From contig JAFDWT010000026.1 in assembly GCA_018268335.1 (NCBI GenBank), forward strand, positions 1 through 58,515: a DNA stretch of 58,515 bases, written 5' to 3'. Made by a program: the position numbers and the translations under genes. Shown here piece after piece: positions 51,351 to 58,515 of the stretch. Origin of the DNA: Armatimonadota bacterium (GTDB lineage: Bacteria; Armatimonadota; Fimbriimonadia; Fimbriimonadales; Fimbriimonadaceae). Position 1 is the stretch's first letter; each line of letters opens with the position of its first letter. The notes below the pieces were generated by a model. That model was not told where the DNA came from, searched no databases, and was given only the letters and a program-made list of their open reading frames with translations.

Positions 51351-52300
51351 ACAAGCTGAAGGGCTCATCGGGCATGCTGCTGGTGCTGATCGGCATGGTC
51401 GTCCTGGCCGGCGTCCTCGTCAAGGGCTTTGCCACCGGTGAGAACGCCGTCAGCCTCGGCCTTGCTGTTTCAACGGTCGGCCTGGTCGCCTGCACCATGC
51501 TCTTCTGTCTGGCGGGCGGCGACTTTGACCTGTCGGTCGGCTCCAACCTCGCCCTCGGCGGAGTCCTTGCCGCCATCGTGACGACGGCGACCAAGAGCGT
51601 GCCGCTCGGCATCGCCGCGGCCCTGGCGGCAGGTGCCCTGGTCGGATTGCTCAACGGACTGGTCATCGCCAAACTCGGGATCAACGCCCTGATCACCACG
51701 CTCGCCACGATGCAGATTGTCCGTGGCATCACCAACATCGTCAGCGGTGGTTCGCCCAAGACGTGTTCGGTCGTCGGTTTCGATGGACTCGGTAAGTCGG
51801 CCATCGCTGGTGTCCCCTCTCCCATCGCTCTGACCATCCTGTTCTTCTTGGTCTTTGGCTTTATTCTCAACCGCACCGTCTTCGGTCGTGACACCTTGGC
51901 CATCGGCGGAAACCCGGAGGCCTCCCGTCTGGCCGGCATCAAAGTCGAGGCGACCAAGGTCTGGATTTTTGTCCTGTCGGGCATCGTCGCGGCGTTTGCC
52001 GGTTGCGTACAGGCCAGCCGCCTCCTGGCCGCCAGCAACAACGCTGGCGAGAAGCTGGAGCTCCAGGCGATCAGCGCCTGCGTGCTCGGCGGGGTCTCAC
52101 TGGCCGGTGGAGTGGGTACGATGTCAGGCGTCGTCGTCGGCGTGCTCATCATGGGCGTGGTGCAAAACGCCATGAGCCTGATGAACATCGACACGTTCTA
52201 TCAGATGGTGGTGACCGGCGCGATCTTGCTCGCCGCCGTGGTCTTTGACAAAGTGAAAACCGCGCAGAACGAGAAGCGCAGCTCCCGAGGAACAGCATGA
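51347..52300 (+). CDS. araH: Sugar ABC transporter permease (CUT2, AraH-like)
   Basis: 317 aa from GTG (GTGA overlap). Multi-TM with the conserved AGGDFDLSVGSNLALGGVLA and GLLNGLVIAKLGINALITTL, followed by ATMQIVRGITNIVSGG, which closely follows E. coli AraH; then GGNPEASRLAGIKVEATKVW and ISACVLGGVSLAGGVGTMSG. It forms the membrane channel of the importer. The last 4 bases overlap the next gene's start, linking a second transporter to the same transcript. Confidence 0.93.
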   Translation: MNKLKGSSGMLLVLIGMVVLAGVLVKGFATGENAVSLGLAVSTVGLVACTMLFCLAGGDFDLSVGSNLALGGVLAAIVTTATKSVPLGIAAALAAGALVGLLNGLVIAKLGINALITTLATMQIVRGITNIVSGGSPKTCSVVGFDGLGKSAIAGVPSPIALTILFFLVFGFILNRTVFGRDTLAIGGNPEASRLAGIKVEATKVWIFVLSGIVAAFAGCVQASRLLAASNNAGEKLELQAISACVLGGVSLAGGVGTMSGVVVGVLIMGVVQNAMSLMNIDTFYQMVVTGAILLAAVVFDKVKTAQNEKRSSRGTA

Positions 52301-53619
52301 AACGCATTTGGACCGGCCTCCTGGCCCTCGTCGTCGTCGCCGGTTGCGGCGGCCCCGCCCCCTCCGGTGGCACGTCTGAACCCGGCAAGACCGGCGGAGC
52401 CGTGAACGTCATGGTCTTCGAAGGTGGCTACGGCAAAGACTTCTACGAGAAAGCTGCCGCCGAGTTCGACAAGGAGCACGCTGGCGTCAAGACGACGGTC
52501 ACCGGCGACCCGCACGTCGACGAGCAGCTCAAGCCGCTGTTCATCAAGGGCACCCCGCCCGACCTCACGTTCCCCGGCTGGCGCTTTGACCACTGGGCTG
52601 CCGTGACCGAGGGTCAGGTCTTGGCTCTCGACGACGCCCTGGCGACCAAGGCTTACAAGAGCGAGACGCCGTGGAAAGACACCTTCGAGCCGTCGCTGCT
52701 CAAGCTCGGCCAGAGCGAAGGCAAGACATACGTGCTGCCCTACTTCTATAGCGTCCTCGGCTGGTGGTACGACCCCGACCTCTTCAAAGAGAACGGCTGG
52801 ACACCTCCCAAAACCTACGAAGAGCTTCTCGCCCTCTGTGCCAAGATCAAGGCCAAGGGCATCGCCCCGCTCACCTACCAAGGCCAGTACCCCGACTACG
52901 TGATCGCCGGCATGCTGGAGCCGTGGGTCATCAGCGCGGGCGGCATAGACCAGTTCACCAAGATGCAGAACCTGGAGCCCGGCGCCTGGAAGGACGCCAG
53001 CGTCGTCAAGGCGGCGAGCATGCTCAAGGAGCTCAAGGACATGGGCTACTTCGAGAACGGTGCCGGAGCCCTCAGCCACACCCAGGCCCAGACCGACTTT
53101 CTCACGCGTAAGGCGGCGATGATCCCCTGCGGCACCTGGCTCTATGCCGAGATGCTCAAGTCGATGCCCGAAGGCCGTAAGATCGACTTCATGCTGCCGC
53201 CGGTCATCACCGCCGGCAAGGGCGACCCGACGGCAATCATGATCAAGATCGAGCCCTGGTTCGTCCCCGCCAAGGCGAAGAACCCGCAAGGCGCCATCGA
53301 CCTCTTCAAGTACATGACCTCGCTGGACAAGGCCAAACAGTTCGTTACTGAGAAGGGGACCCTGATGGCTGTCAAGGGCAGCGACGCGGTCGAGTTGCCG
53401 CCCTACCTGAAGACAGCTGCTGCCGACTTCAAAGCGAGCAAGGCCGTCTGGGCTGCGCAGTGGAAAGACTGGTACACAGCCTTCTATAAGGACGTCGAGA
53501 CTCTGGTCACTCAGCTTCTAAACGGCGACGTGACGCCCGAGCAGTTCGCTGAGAAAGCCGAGGCCGCCGCCGAGAAGTGCCGTAAAGACGTCGACATCGC
53601 CAAGCACAAGGTGTCGTGA
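52297..53619 (+). CDS. Sugar-binding lipoprotein of a CUT1 ABC importer, possibly for amino sugars
   Basis: 440 aa. Lipobox VVVAGC, then an extracellular solute-binding family 1 domain: VMVFEGGYGKDFYEKAAAEF, LPYFYSVLGWWYDPDLFKEN, GWTPPKTYEELLALCAKIKA, QAQTDFLTRKAAMIPCGTWL and IKIEPWFVPAKAKNPQGAID. The pattern is close to N-acetylglucosamine-binding NgcE proteins, and a hexosaminidase is encoded next door, so GlcNAc or a chitobiose-like sugar is a reasonable guess. ATGA overlap upstream, GTGA overlap downstream. Confidence 0.85.
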   Translation: MKRIWTGLLALVVVAGCGGPAPSGGTSEPGKTGGAVNVMVFEGGYGKDFYEKAAAEFDKEHAGVKTTVTGDPHVDEQLKPLFIKGTPPDLTFPGWRFDHWAAVTEGQVLALDDALATKAYKSETPWKDTFEPSLLKLGQSEGKTYVLPYFYSVLGWWYDPDLFKENGWTPPKTYEELLALCAKIKAKGIAPLTYQGQYPDYVIAGMLEPWVISAGGIDQFTKMQNLEPGAWKDASVVKAASMLKELKDMGYFENGAGALSHTQAQTDFLTRKAAMIPCGTWLYAEMLKSMPEGRKIDFMLPPVITAGKGDPTAIMIKIEPWFVPAKAKNPQGAIDLFKYMTSLDKAKQFVTEKGTLMAVKGSDAVELPPYLKTAAADFKASKAVWAAQWKDWYTAFYKDVETLVTQLLNGDVTPEQFAEKAEAAAEKCRKDVDIAKHKVS

Positions 53620-54497
53620 ACCGGCGGGCACTGTTTGTGGCGTCGTACCTGGCGCCGGCGGCGGTGCTCTACGGGCTGTTCGTCCTGGTGCCGTTCGTCC
53701 AGACGTTCCAGCTGTCGTTCTTTAGCTTCCGGGGCGTCAGCAGCGAACGGCGCTGGGTCGGGCCGCAGTACTACCAGGCCTTGGCTACTGACGAGGTCGT
53801 GCCCAAGGTGCTGGCTCACTTGGGCTTTCTGCTCATTGGTGGGGGCCTCTGCGCCCTGGTGATGGCGATGGTCACCGCCCACGCCTTGCAGGAGAACACC
53901 CGGCTCGCCCGATTCGTGCGGGGCGTGTTCCTGTTTCCCCAGGTGGTCAGCGTCGTCGCCGTCGCGGTGATGTGGCAGTTTTTGTACGCGCCGAACGGCG
54001 GGCTGATCAACGGCTTCCTGCGTGCCGTCGGTTTGGGCGGGATGGCCAAGAGCTGGCTCGGTGACACGACATGGGCGCTGCCAGCTGTCGGCGTCGCCTG
54101 GGTGTGGTTCGCGGTCGGGTTCTACATCATGCTCTTCGCCGCCGGGATCAAGGGCATCCCCGCCGAGATCGGCGAAGCCGCCTCGCTGGAGGGTTGCTTC
54201 GGCTGGAAGCGGTTCGTCTCGATCACCTGGCCGATGCTCTGGAGCGTCCGGCGCGTGGCGGTGGTTTACGTGGCGGTCAACGTTTTCAACGTGTTCGCCC
54301 TGGTCAATGTCATGACCAACGGCGGACCGGCGCGGGCGACCGAGACGTTCCTGACCTACATCTACGAACAAGGCTTCTCGGCGTCCAAGTTCGGCTACGC
54401 CTCGGCCTTAGCGATCGTGAACCTGGCCGTGATCTTGGTCGTCACTTTCGCTCTAGGAGCGATGTTCCGGAAGAACCCGGAAGGGGCCCGGACGTGA
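53616..54497 (+). CDS. CUT1 sugar ABC transporter permease (MalF-like)
   Basis: 293 aa from GTG 53616. Six TM helices and the permease EAA loop EIGEAASLEGCFGWKRFVSITWPML (cytoplasmic ATPase-contact site). The N-terminus LAPAAVLYGLFVLVPFVQTF is typical of the MalF-type subunit. It pairs with the permease at 54577-55392. No CUT1 ATPase gene follows, so an ATPase encoded elsewhere, of the shared MsiK type, is probably used. Confidence 0.92.
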   Translation: MNRRALFVASYLAPAAVLYGLFVLVPFVQTFQLSFFSFRGVSSERRWVGPQYYQALATDEVVPKVLAHLGFLLIGGGLCALVMAMVTAHALQENTRLARFVRGVFLFPQVVSVVAVAVMWQFLYAPNGGLINGFLRAVGLGGMAKSWLGDTTWALPAVGVAWVWFAVGFYIMLFAAGIKGIPAEIGEAASLEGCFGWKRFVSITWPMLWSVRRVAVVYVAVNVFNVFALVNVMTNGGPARATETFLTYIYEQGFSASKFGYASALAIVNLAVILVVTFALGAMFRKNPEGART

Positions 54498-54576
54498 ATT
54501 TGTGGGTTCGAACACCTCTCCCTCTGGGGGCCGTCGGTGAGTCCGCGAACCGGGTGGGGGCTCCGGGAGTCCGGCC

Positions 54577-55392
54577 ATGAAGAAGCTCGCTTCCAACGTC
54601 TGGCTCACCCTCTTCGGTCTGAGCGTCGTCGTCCCGCTACTGTGGGTCGCGATGAGCTCCCTCAAGAAGGGCGCCGACATCCTCGCCTCCCCGTGGAGCC
54701 TGCCGACCCAACCCCAATGGTCAAACTACGCCTCGGCCTGGCAACAAGCCGAGTTCAGCCGGTTCTTTCTCAACTCCCTCATTGCCAGCACCGCCACCCT
54801 GCTCATCTTGCTCCCGGTCGGCTCGATGGCCGCCTACGTCCTCGCCCGCTACCCGTTCCGAGGGTCCAAGCTGGTGCGCGGGGTCTTCCTGTTCGGGATG
54901 ATGTTCCCCAACTTTCTGGCCATCGTCCCGCTGTACTTGCTCATGTCCCAGCTCGGCTTGACCGACTCGCTGGTCGGCCTGGTGCTGGTCTATGTCGCTT
55001 ACTCGCTCAGCTTCACGATCTTCGTCATGGGCGGCTTCTTCGAGGCCCTGCCCGGCGAGCTCGCCGAGGCGGCGATGATGGACGGCTGCGGACACCACGC
55101 CACCTTCTGGAAAGTCATGCTCCCCCTCGCCCGACCCGGGCTGGTGGTGACGGGCATCTTCAACGGCATCGGCCTGTGGAACGAATACAACCTCGCCAAG
55201 GTGCTCGTGCAGAAGCAGGAGGTCATGACGCTCCCCCTCGGCCTCGCCCGCCTGACGGCGACGCAGTTCTACCAGTCCGACTGGGGCGCCCTCTTCGCCG
55301 GGCTCGTCATCGTCATGGTGCCGGTGCTGGTCATCTACTGGTTCTTCAAAGAAAAGGTCCAGGACGCGATGCTCGCCGGCGCGATCAAATAA
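54577..55392 (+). CDS. CUT1 sugar ABC transporter permease (MalG-like)
   Basis: 271 aa. Six TM helices; EAA loop ELAEAAMMDGCGHHATFWKVMLPLARPG; N-terminal WLTLFGLSVVVPLLWVAMSS and ANSL-like QPQWSNYASAWQQAEFSRFF as in MalG subunits. It is separated from the MalF-like gene by 79 bases, the only real gap in the operon; that gap contains ACACCTCTCCC resembling half of the palindrome at 47223-47244. Confidence 0.92.
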   Translation: MKKLASNVWLTLFGLSVVVPLLWVAMSSLKKGADILASPWSLPTQPQWSNYASAWQQAEFSRFFLNSLIASTATLLILLPVGSMAAYVLARYPFRGSKLVRGVFLFGMMFPNFLAIVPLYLLMSQLGLTDSLVGLVLVYVAYSLSFTIFVMGGFFEALPGELAEAAMMDGCGHHATFWKVMLPLARPGLVVTGIFNGIGLWNEYNLAKVLVQKQEVMTLPLGLARLTATQFYQSDWGALFAGLVIVMVPVLVIYWFFKEKVQDAMLAGAIK

Positions 55393-55404
55393 GCCCGAGC
55401 CGCA

Positions 55405-56097
55405 CTACCGGAGCGGTCGAACAAGGATGTTTCTGTACGCGACCGGACCGTGGTTGCCCTGGAACATCAGCGGTCCCAGTTCGTGCTCTTTGCCGGTCAC
55501 ACCGCCAGGAGTCGGCCCTGTCATCTCCAGGTCGCGGTGGATCTCCCGGCCGTTGAGCTTCACCGATACGAACTTCGCGTTTTGAGTCTTGTTGCCACTG
55601 GCATCAAACTTCGGCGCCTGGAACTTGATGTCGTACGTGTTCCACTCGCCTGCCTTCTTGTACTTCGGTGCAAACGGCGGCCTGGCACCATAGATCGCGC
55701 CCATGTCGCCGTCGCCGGGGTTCTTGTCCTTGCCATAGCTGTCCAGCACCTGGACTTCGTATTCACCCATCAGATAGATGCCACTGTTGCTGCCATGAGG
55801 GACCATCACTTCAAGCGTCAGATGGACGTCGGGGTAGACCACCCTGGAGTGAAGGTCAAGGCTGGTGCCATGTGCCGTGGCCAAATTGACCAGTTCATTC
55901 CCTTTGCCCAAAACCACCAATCGGCTGTCGTCATGCGGGTCAATTGCCGAATTACCGACCACCCACTTGTGCTCCTTGTCGCTGGAACTCGGCACCCAAC
56001 CGTCCAGCGTCTTGCCGTCGAACGGACGCTCAGCCCAACGGACGGTCTTCGGTTGTTGGGCAAGAATGGTGGCGGCGAGCACGGCTGTGGTGAGCAT
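55405..56097 (-). CDS. DUF1080 (3-keto-disaccharide hydrolase-type) secreted protein
   Basis: 230 aa with a signal peptide (LTTAVLAATILAQQP). The DUF1080 concanavalin-like fold is marked by RPFDGKTLDGWV, DVHLTLEVMVPHGSNSGIYL, MGEYEVQVLDSYGKD, YKKAGEWNTYDIKFQAPKFD and LMFQGNHGPVAYRNILVRPL. Some members hydrolyse 3-keto-glycosides; most are unassigned. It converges on the ABC permease gene 12 bases away and fits a sugar-degrading neighbourhood. Confidence 0.88.
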   Translation of the reverse strand: MLTTAVLAATILAQQPKTVRWAERPFDGKTLDGWVPSSSDKEHKWVVGNSAIDPHDDSRLVVLGKGNELVNLATAHGTSLDLHSRVVYPDVHLTLEVMVPHGSNSGIYLMGEYEVQVLDSYGKDKNPGDGDMGAIYGARPPFAPKYKKAGEWNTYDIKFQAPKFDASGNKTQNAKFVSVKLNGREIHRDLEMTGPTPGGVTGKEHELGPLMFQGNHGPVAYRNILVRPLR

Positions 56098-56136
56098 GGC
56101 TTCTTATTTTGACGCACAAGTCCAGATTCGGTTTGC

Positions 56137-57228
56137 CTACACTGTGACCGACACTGCGGACGCCAGCGCTTCTTCCAGCCTGTCAATCTCGGCGTCAGTG
56201 CCGACGCTGATGCGCAAGTAATTCGGCAGCCCCAGCGGCCCACCGGCTCGGACCACGACGCCCTGCCGCAACAAAGCCTCAAAGACCGGCTGGGCCGGGC
56301 GACCGATGTCGACACAAATAAAGTTTGCAAAGGACGGCACCGCCGTGAAGCCGTGGCAAGCCATGATGCGCGTGATCCGCGCCAGCCCAGACGTGTTCAC
56401 CTGCCGGCTGCGGTCCAGATGCTCGGTGTCGTCCAGGGCTGTGACCGCCGCCGCCTGGGCCAAGGCGTTGACATCGAACGGCTCTCGCGCCCGGTCCACT
56501 GCGTCGACCACCGAGGCGTCGGCGAAACCATAGCCGACCCGGATGCCCGCCAGGCCGTAGGCCTTGCTGAACGTCCGCAGCACGACCACGTTGCGGCCAG
56601 CCTTGACGTACTCGACGCCGTCGGGCGACTGGGGGCCGTATTCGAAATAGGCTTCGTCCAGGACGACGGTGGCGGTCTCGGGAATGCGGTCGAGGAAGGC
56701 GTCGAACGCCTCCTTGGACACCACTGTCCCGGTCGGGTTGTGCGGGTTGGCGACGAAAACCAGCTTGGTGCGGGGCGTGACGGCGTCGGCCATAGCCACC
56801 AGGTCGTGGGTCAGCGAGTGGTCGAGCGGCACTTTGACCAGCGTCGCCTCGGCCAGGTGGGCGGCTGCTTCGTAGCGGACAAACGTCGGGTCGGCGACGA
56901 CCATCTCGTCGCCCTTTTCCAGGTGGATCAGGCCGAGCAGGTGGATCAGTTCGTCGCTGCCATTGCCCAGGAGGACTTGGCACTTGTCCAACCCGGCTTT
57001 CTCGGCTAGTTTCTGCTTGACCGCATGGCCGCTGGCGTCGGGATACACGTGCATCCGCTTGGCCGCTTCTTGCACGGCGGCGACCGCCTTGGGCGAGGGG
57101 CCGAGCGGGTTTTCGTTACTGGCCAGCTTGACCACGCTGGAGAGCCCGAGTTCGCGCTGGACCTCTTCGATCGGCTTGCCCGGCACGTAGGGCTGCATCC
57201 GCAAGACGTTGGCGCGCAGGGTGGACAT
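56137..57228 (-). CDS. hisC: Histidinol-phosphate aminotransferase
   Basis: 363 aa. Class II-like PLP aminotransferase: YVPGKPIEEVQRELGLSSVV, KLASNENPLGPSPKAVAAVQ, LLGNGSDELIHLLGLIHLEK, VFVANPHNPTGTVVSKEAFD, VLDEAYFEYG and VVLRTFSKAYGLAGIRVGYG with the PLP lysine. This fits HisC, which makes histidinol phosphate from imidazole-acetol phosphate; some relatives act on aromatic amino acids. No other his genes are in the window. Confidence 0.92.
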   Translation of the reverse strand: MSTLRANVLRMQPYVPGKPIEEVQRELGLSSVVKLASNENPLGPSPKAVAAVQEAAKRMHVYPDASGHAVKQKLAEKAGLDKCQVLLGNGSDELIHLLGLIHLEKGDEMVVADPTFVRYEAAAHLAEATLVKVPLDHSLTHDLVAMADAVTPRTKLVFVANPHNPTGTVVSKEAFDAFLDRIPETATVVLDEAYFEYGPQSPDGVEYVKAGRNVVVLRTFSKAYGLAGIRVGYGFADASVVDAVDRAREPFDVNALAQAAAVTALDDTEHLDRSRQVNTSGLARITRIMACHGFTAVPSFANFICVDIGRPAQPVFEALLRQGVVVRAGGPLGLPNYLRISVGTDAEIDRLEEALASAVSVTV

Positions 57229-57274
57229 GGTGGGCTCAGTTTACTGGCTCACAGTCAAACTGGCAGGGAAACGG

Positions 57275-57742
57275 TCAATCCTGAACAGTCCCCTCCACAA
57301 AAGACTGTCGGATCAAAAATGCCTCCAATTCAGATTTGGATGGCCGAACTATCCCGAGGCCGATGTTCCTTCGACGAAAAAACTCGGTGGTTCTTTCGTT
57401 TAGCCTGGCTGGAACGACAACACAGACAAGAGGGATCGCAAACAGGACCAGATTCATGTCGCCTTCCTCGGGTTTCACTGATTCCAGCAGTTGAAAACCC
57501 CGAAGACAGAGACGAGCTGACGCAGTTTGGAAGACGAGGTAGAGCACTGCTATAGCGAGGCGGGCTTCTATGGATCGCTCAACATATAGCAGAAGTACGA
57601 TCGCCAAGGGCAAGTACCCGACACTTATGAGCGCAGACCAAAAAGCAGCCGTCCTGGCCCGCACCACGAAGTCCAAATCCTGACTTGATGTATGGTCCGC
57701 GACTAGGTTCTCGCGCGGATAGTAGGTGTAATCATCATTCAT
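57275..57742 (-). CDS. Small multi-TM membrane protein, tandem paralog 1
   Basis: 155 aa from the ATG giving MNDDYTYYPREN. About three TM helices (ALISVGYLPLAIVLLLYV, AVLYLVFQTASARLCL, NLVLFAIPLVCVVVPARL) and a C-terminal cytoplasmic tail with RRNIGLGIVRPSKSELEAFL. The tail pattern R-x-I-G-x-x-x-VRP-x-x-x-EL is shared with the next upstream gene. No known family. It is the last of three tandem paralogs on this strand. Confidence 0.6.
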   Translation of the reverse strand: MNDDYTYYPRENLVADHTSSQDLDFVVRARTAAFWSALISVGYLPLAIVLLLYVERSIEARLAIAVLYLVFQTASARLCLRGFQLLESVKPEEGDMNLVLFAIPLVCVVVPARLNERTTEFFRRRNIGLGIVRPSKSELEAFLIRQSFVEGTVQD

Positions 57743-57828
57743 CGGGTGTTCGCACTGTATTCCGTGCCATGTGCAGTAAATCAGCAAACAACTGGCGCTC
57801 AAATTGTGGACAGGACAGGCGTAGCTTA

Positions 57829-58332
57829 CTAGCTGTCGGCCTGCTGATCCCAGGTGGCCTCAAGCGGACTGGCGGCACCCCGCGCCTTGATCCACGCGAC
57901 CAACTCGTCATCGGTCGGCCGGACACCACGCGACTTGATCTTGCGGGTGGAGAAGTAAATGCCAGTTGTGCTCGAAACAATGAGCGGCACGACCAGCCCC
58001 AAACACGGCGCGCCAAAGCAGACCACCGACCACAGCCAAGTCCCGGTTCCGCTCCGCCACATGGGCCGTTCGCATCGCCTCAATGCCCGAAAGGTGAACC
58101 ATGCCGACAGAACCTGGCCGAAGACCAACGGAAAGATAACGAACGCCGCTATAGCAAGAGCTTCGTAAGCAAAGTAGGTGGCGAACGTGGCAGTCACTGT
58201 CGTGAAGGCCCCAACACAGAAAGCCGCCAGGCATAGTGCCCTCGCCTCCGCGACCGCTCGAAGGTCTTCCAGTGAAGCGACCGGCCCGCCGCCCGACTGT
58301 CCTCGGGGGTAGTCGACGTAGGGCTTGTTCAA
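57829..58332 (-). CDS. Small multi-TM membrane protein, tandem paralog 2
   Basis: 167 aa from the TTG overlapping the upstream stop (TTGA). It begins NKPYVDYPRGQSGG, comparable with the YYPRE start of its neighbour. Two long hydrophobic blocks cover residues ~38-85 and ~100-125, followed by RKIKSRGVRPTDDELVAWIK. The shared ends and TM layout mark it as a paralog of 57275-57742. Function unknown. Confidence 0.6.
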   Translation of the reverse strand: MNKPYVDYPRGQSGGGPVASLEDLRAVAEARALCLAAFCVGAFTTVTATFATYFAYEALAIAAFVIFPLVFGQVLSAWFTFRALRRCERPMWRSGTGTWLWSVVCFGAPCLGLVVPLIVSSTTGIYFSTRKIKSRGVRPTDDELVAWIKARGAASPLEATWDQQADS

Positions 58333-58515
58333 CTGACTCCTGCATCCACCGAGTGGACTTCTGCCCACTGGACAAGGTCATTGTGCCTTGGGAGGATCCA
58401 CCGGAGGGTGATGCCTCGGACTCGGAAGTATCGCGACGTCCAGAAGAGAACGACAAGTGGAACTAACCCGCCAAGAACCGGCAAGAAGAAAAAGACCAAC
58501 CCTGAGAATGGAGCA
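58329..58515 (-). CDS. Small membrane protein, tandem paralog 3 (C-terminal part, runs off window)
   Basis: The frame is open from the window edge and ends at the stop overlapping paralog 2. About 61 residues are visible: a TM block (FSGLVFFFLPVLGGLVPLVV) then WTSRYFRVRGITLRWILPRH and NDLVQWAEVHS. The R-x-x-GI...P...DLVxW tail matches those of the two downstream genes. The TTGA overlap suggests coupled translation. Confidence 0.55.
   Translation of the reverse strand, partial: APFSGLVFFFLPVLGGLVPLVVLFWTSRYFRVRGITLRWILPRHNDLVQWAEVHSVDAGVS

Noticed and set aside
54500-54525. GGTTCGAAC resembling a tRNA T arm near the CUT1 permeases
   Set aside because: The flanks do not pair as a 5-bp T stem and no cloverleaf surrounds it.

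Overview
The window reads as a piece of a high-GC bacterial chromosome, most likely from Armatimonadota, class Fimbriimonadia. The clearest marker is the pseudopilin-like protein at 18019-18897, whose N-terminus (TLIELLVVIAIIAILAAILF, then PVFAQAKAAAKK) and C-terminal FGDGHAK motif are the form seen repeatedly in that phylum. SmpA/BamE-like and other lipoproteins, an S1/P1 nuclease, DUF1080 and DUF5117-type secreted proteins fit a diderm environmental heterotroph. The phylum call is inference, not a search result.

Region 1 (1-8981) is a plus-strand array of four Rhs (YD-repeat) modules. In modules A, C and D the Rhs protein is divided into two genes at the same point of the core. An upstream gene carries YD repeats and ends in WDG-x-DYL. 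A downstream gene starts at an overlapping or one-base-spaced ATG and carries the last ~100 residues of Rhs core followed by a variable C-terminal domain. Module B has only the downstream gene. The variable tips are a Cys-rich domain (A), two phospholipase A2-like domains (B, C) and an HExxH metallopeptidase-like domain (D). Each is followed within 50 bases by a small exported or membrane protein that is a candidate immunity gene. The tips are visibly more AT-rich than the cores.

Region 2 (9112-16773) is accessory. It holds a family 2 glycosyltransferase, two SAM-dependent methyltransferase-like genes, a divergent lipoprotein/XRE-regulator pair with twin palindromic operators, an unknown coiled-coil protein, and two translationally coupled large serine recombinases. 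The second recombinase ends inside a tRNA-Ala(GGC) gene. This looks like the integrase end of a mobile element.

Region 3 (16979-32629) mixes a LacI regulator coupled to a pseudopilin and lipoproteins, an SDR, a VIT/vWA protein, S1/P1 nuclease, RmuC, methylisocitrate lyase, Nramp transporter, (methyl)citrate synthase, M28 peptidase, spermidine synthase, a matrixin-like protease and a MarR regulator.

Region 4 (32687-47067) is housekeeping. A tight minus-strand operon runs dCMP deaminase - WecA/TagO-type transferase - WecB - UppP - Pth, covering lipid-linked glycan synthesis. Then come a large secreted zinc protease, dihydrolipoyl dehydrogenase, a pseudo-alpha/beta-hydrolase, a 5-oxoprolinase operon (pxpB-pxpA-pxpC-DCC), dUTPase, a zinc-ribbon/TPR membrane protein and purA with an attenuator-like leader.

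Region 5 (47253-58515) centres on sugar import. A GH20 beta-N-acetylhexosaminidase is divergent from a six-gene run encoding an AraFGH-type importer followed by a CUT1 importer without its own ATPase. After that come a DUF1080 protein, hisC, and three tandem paralogous small membrane proteins running off the window end.
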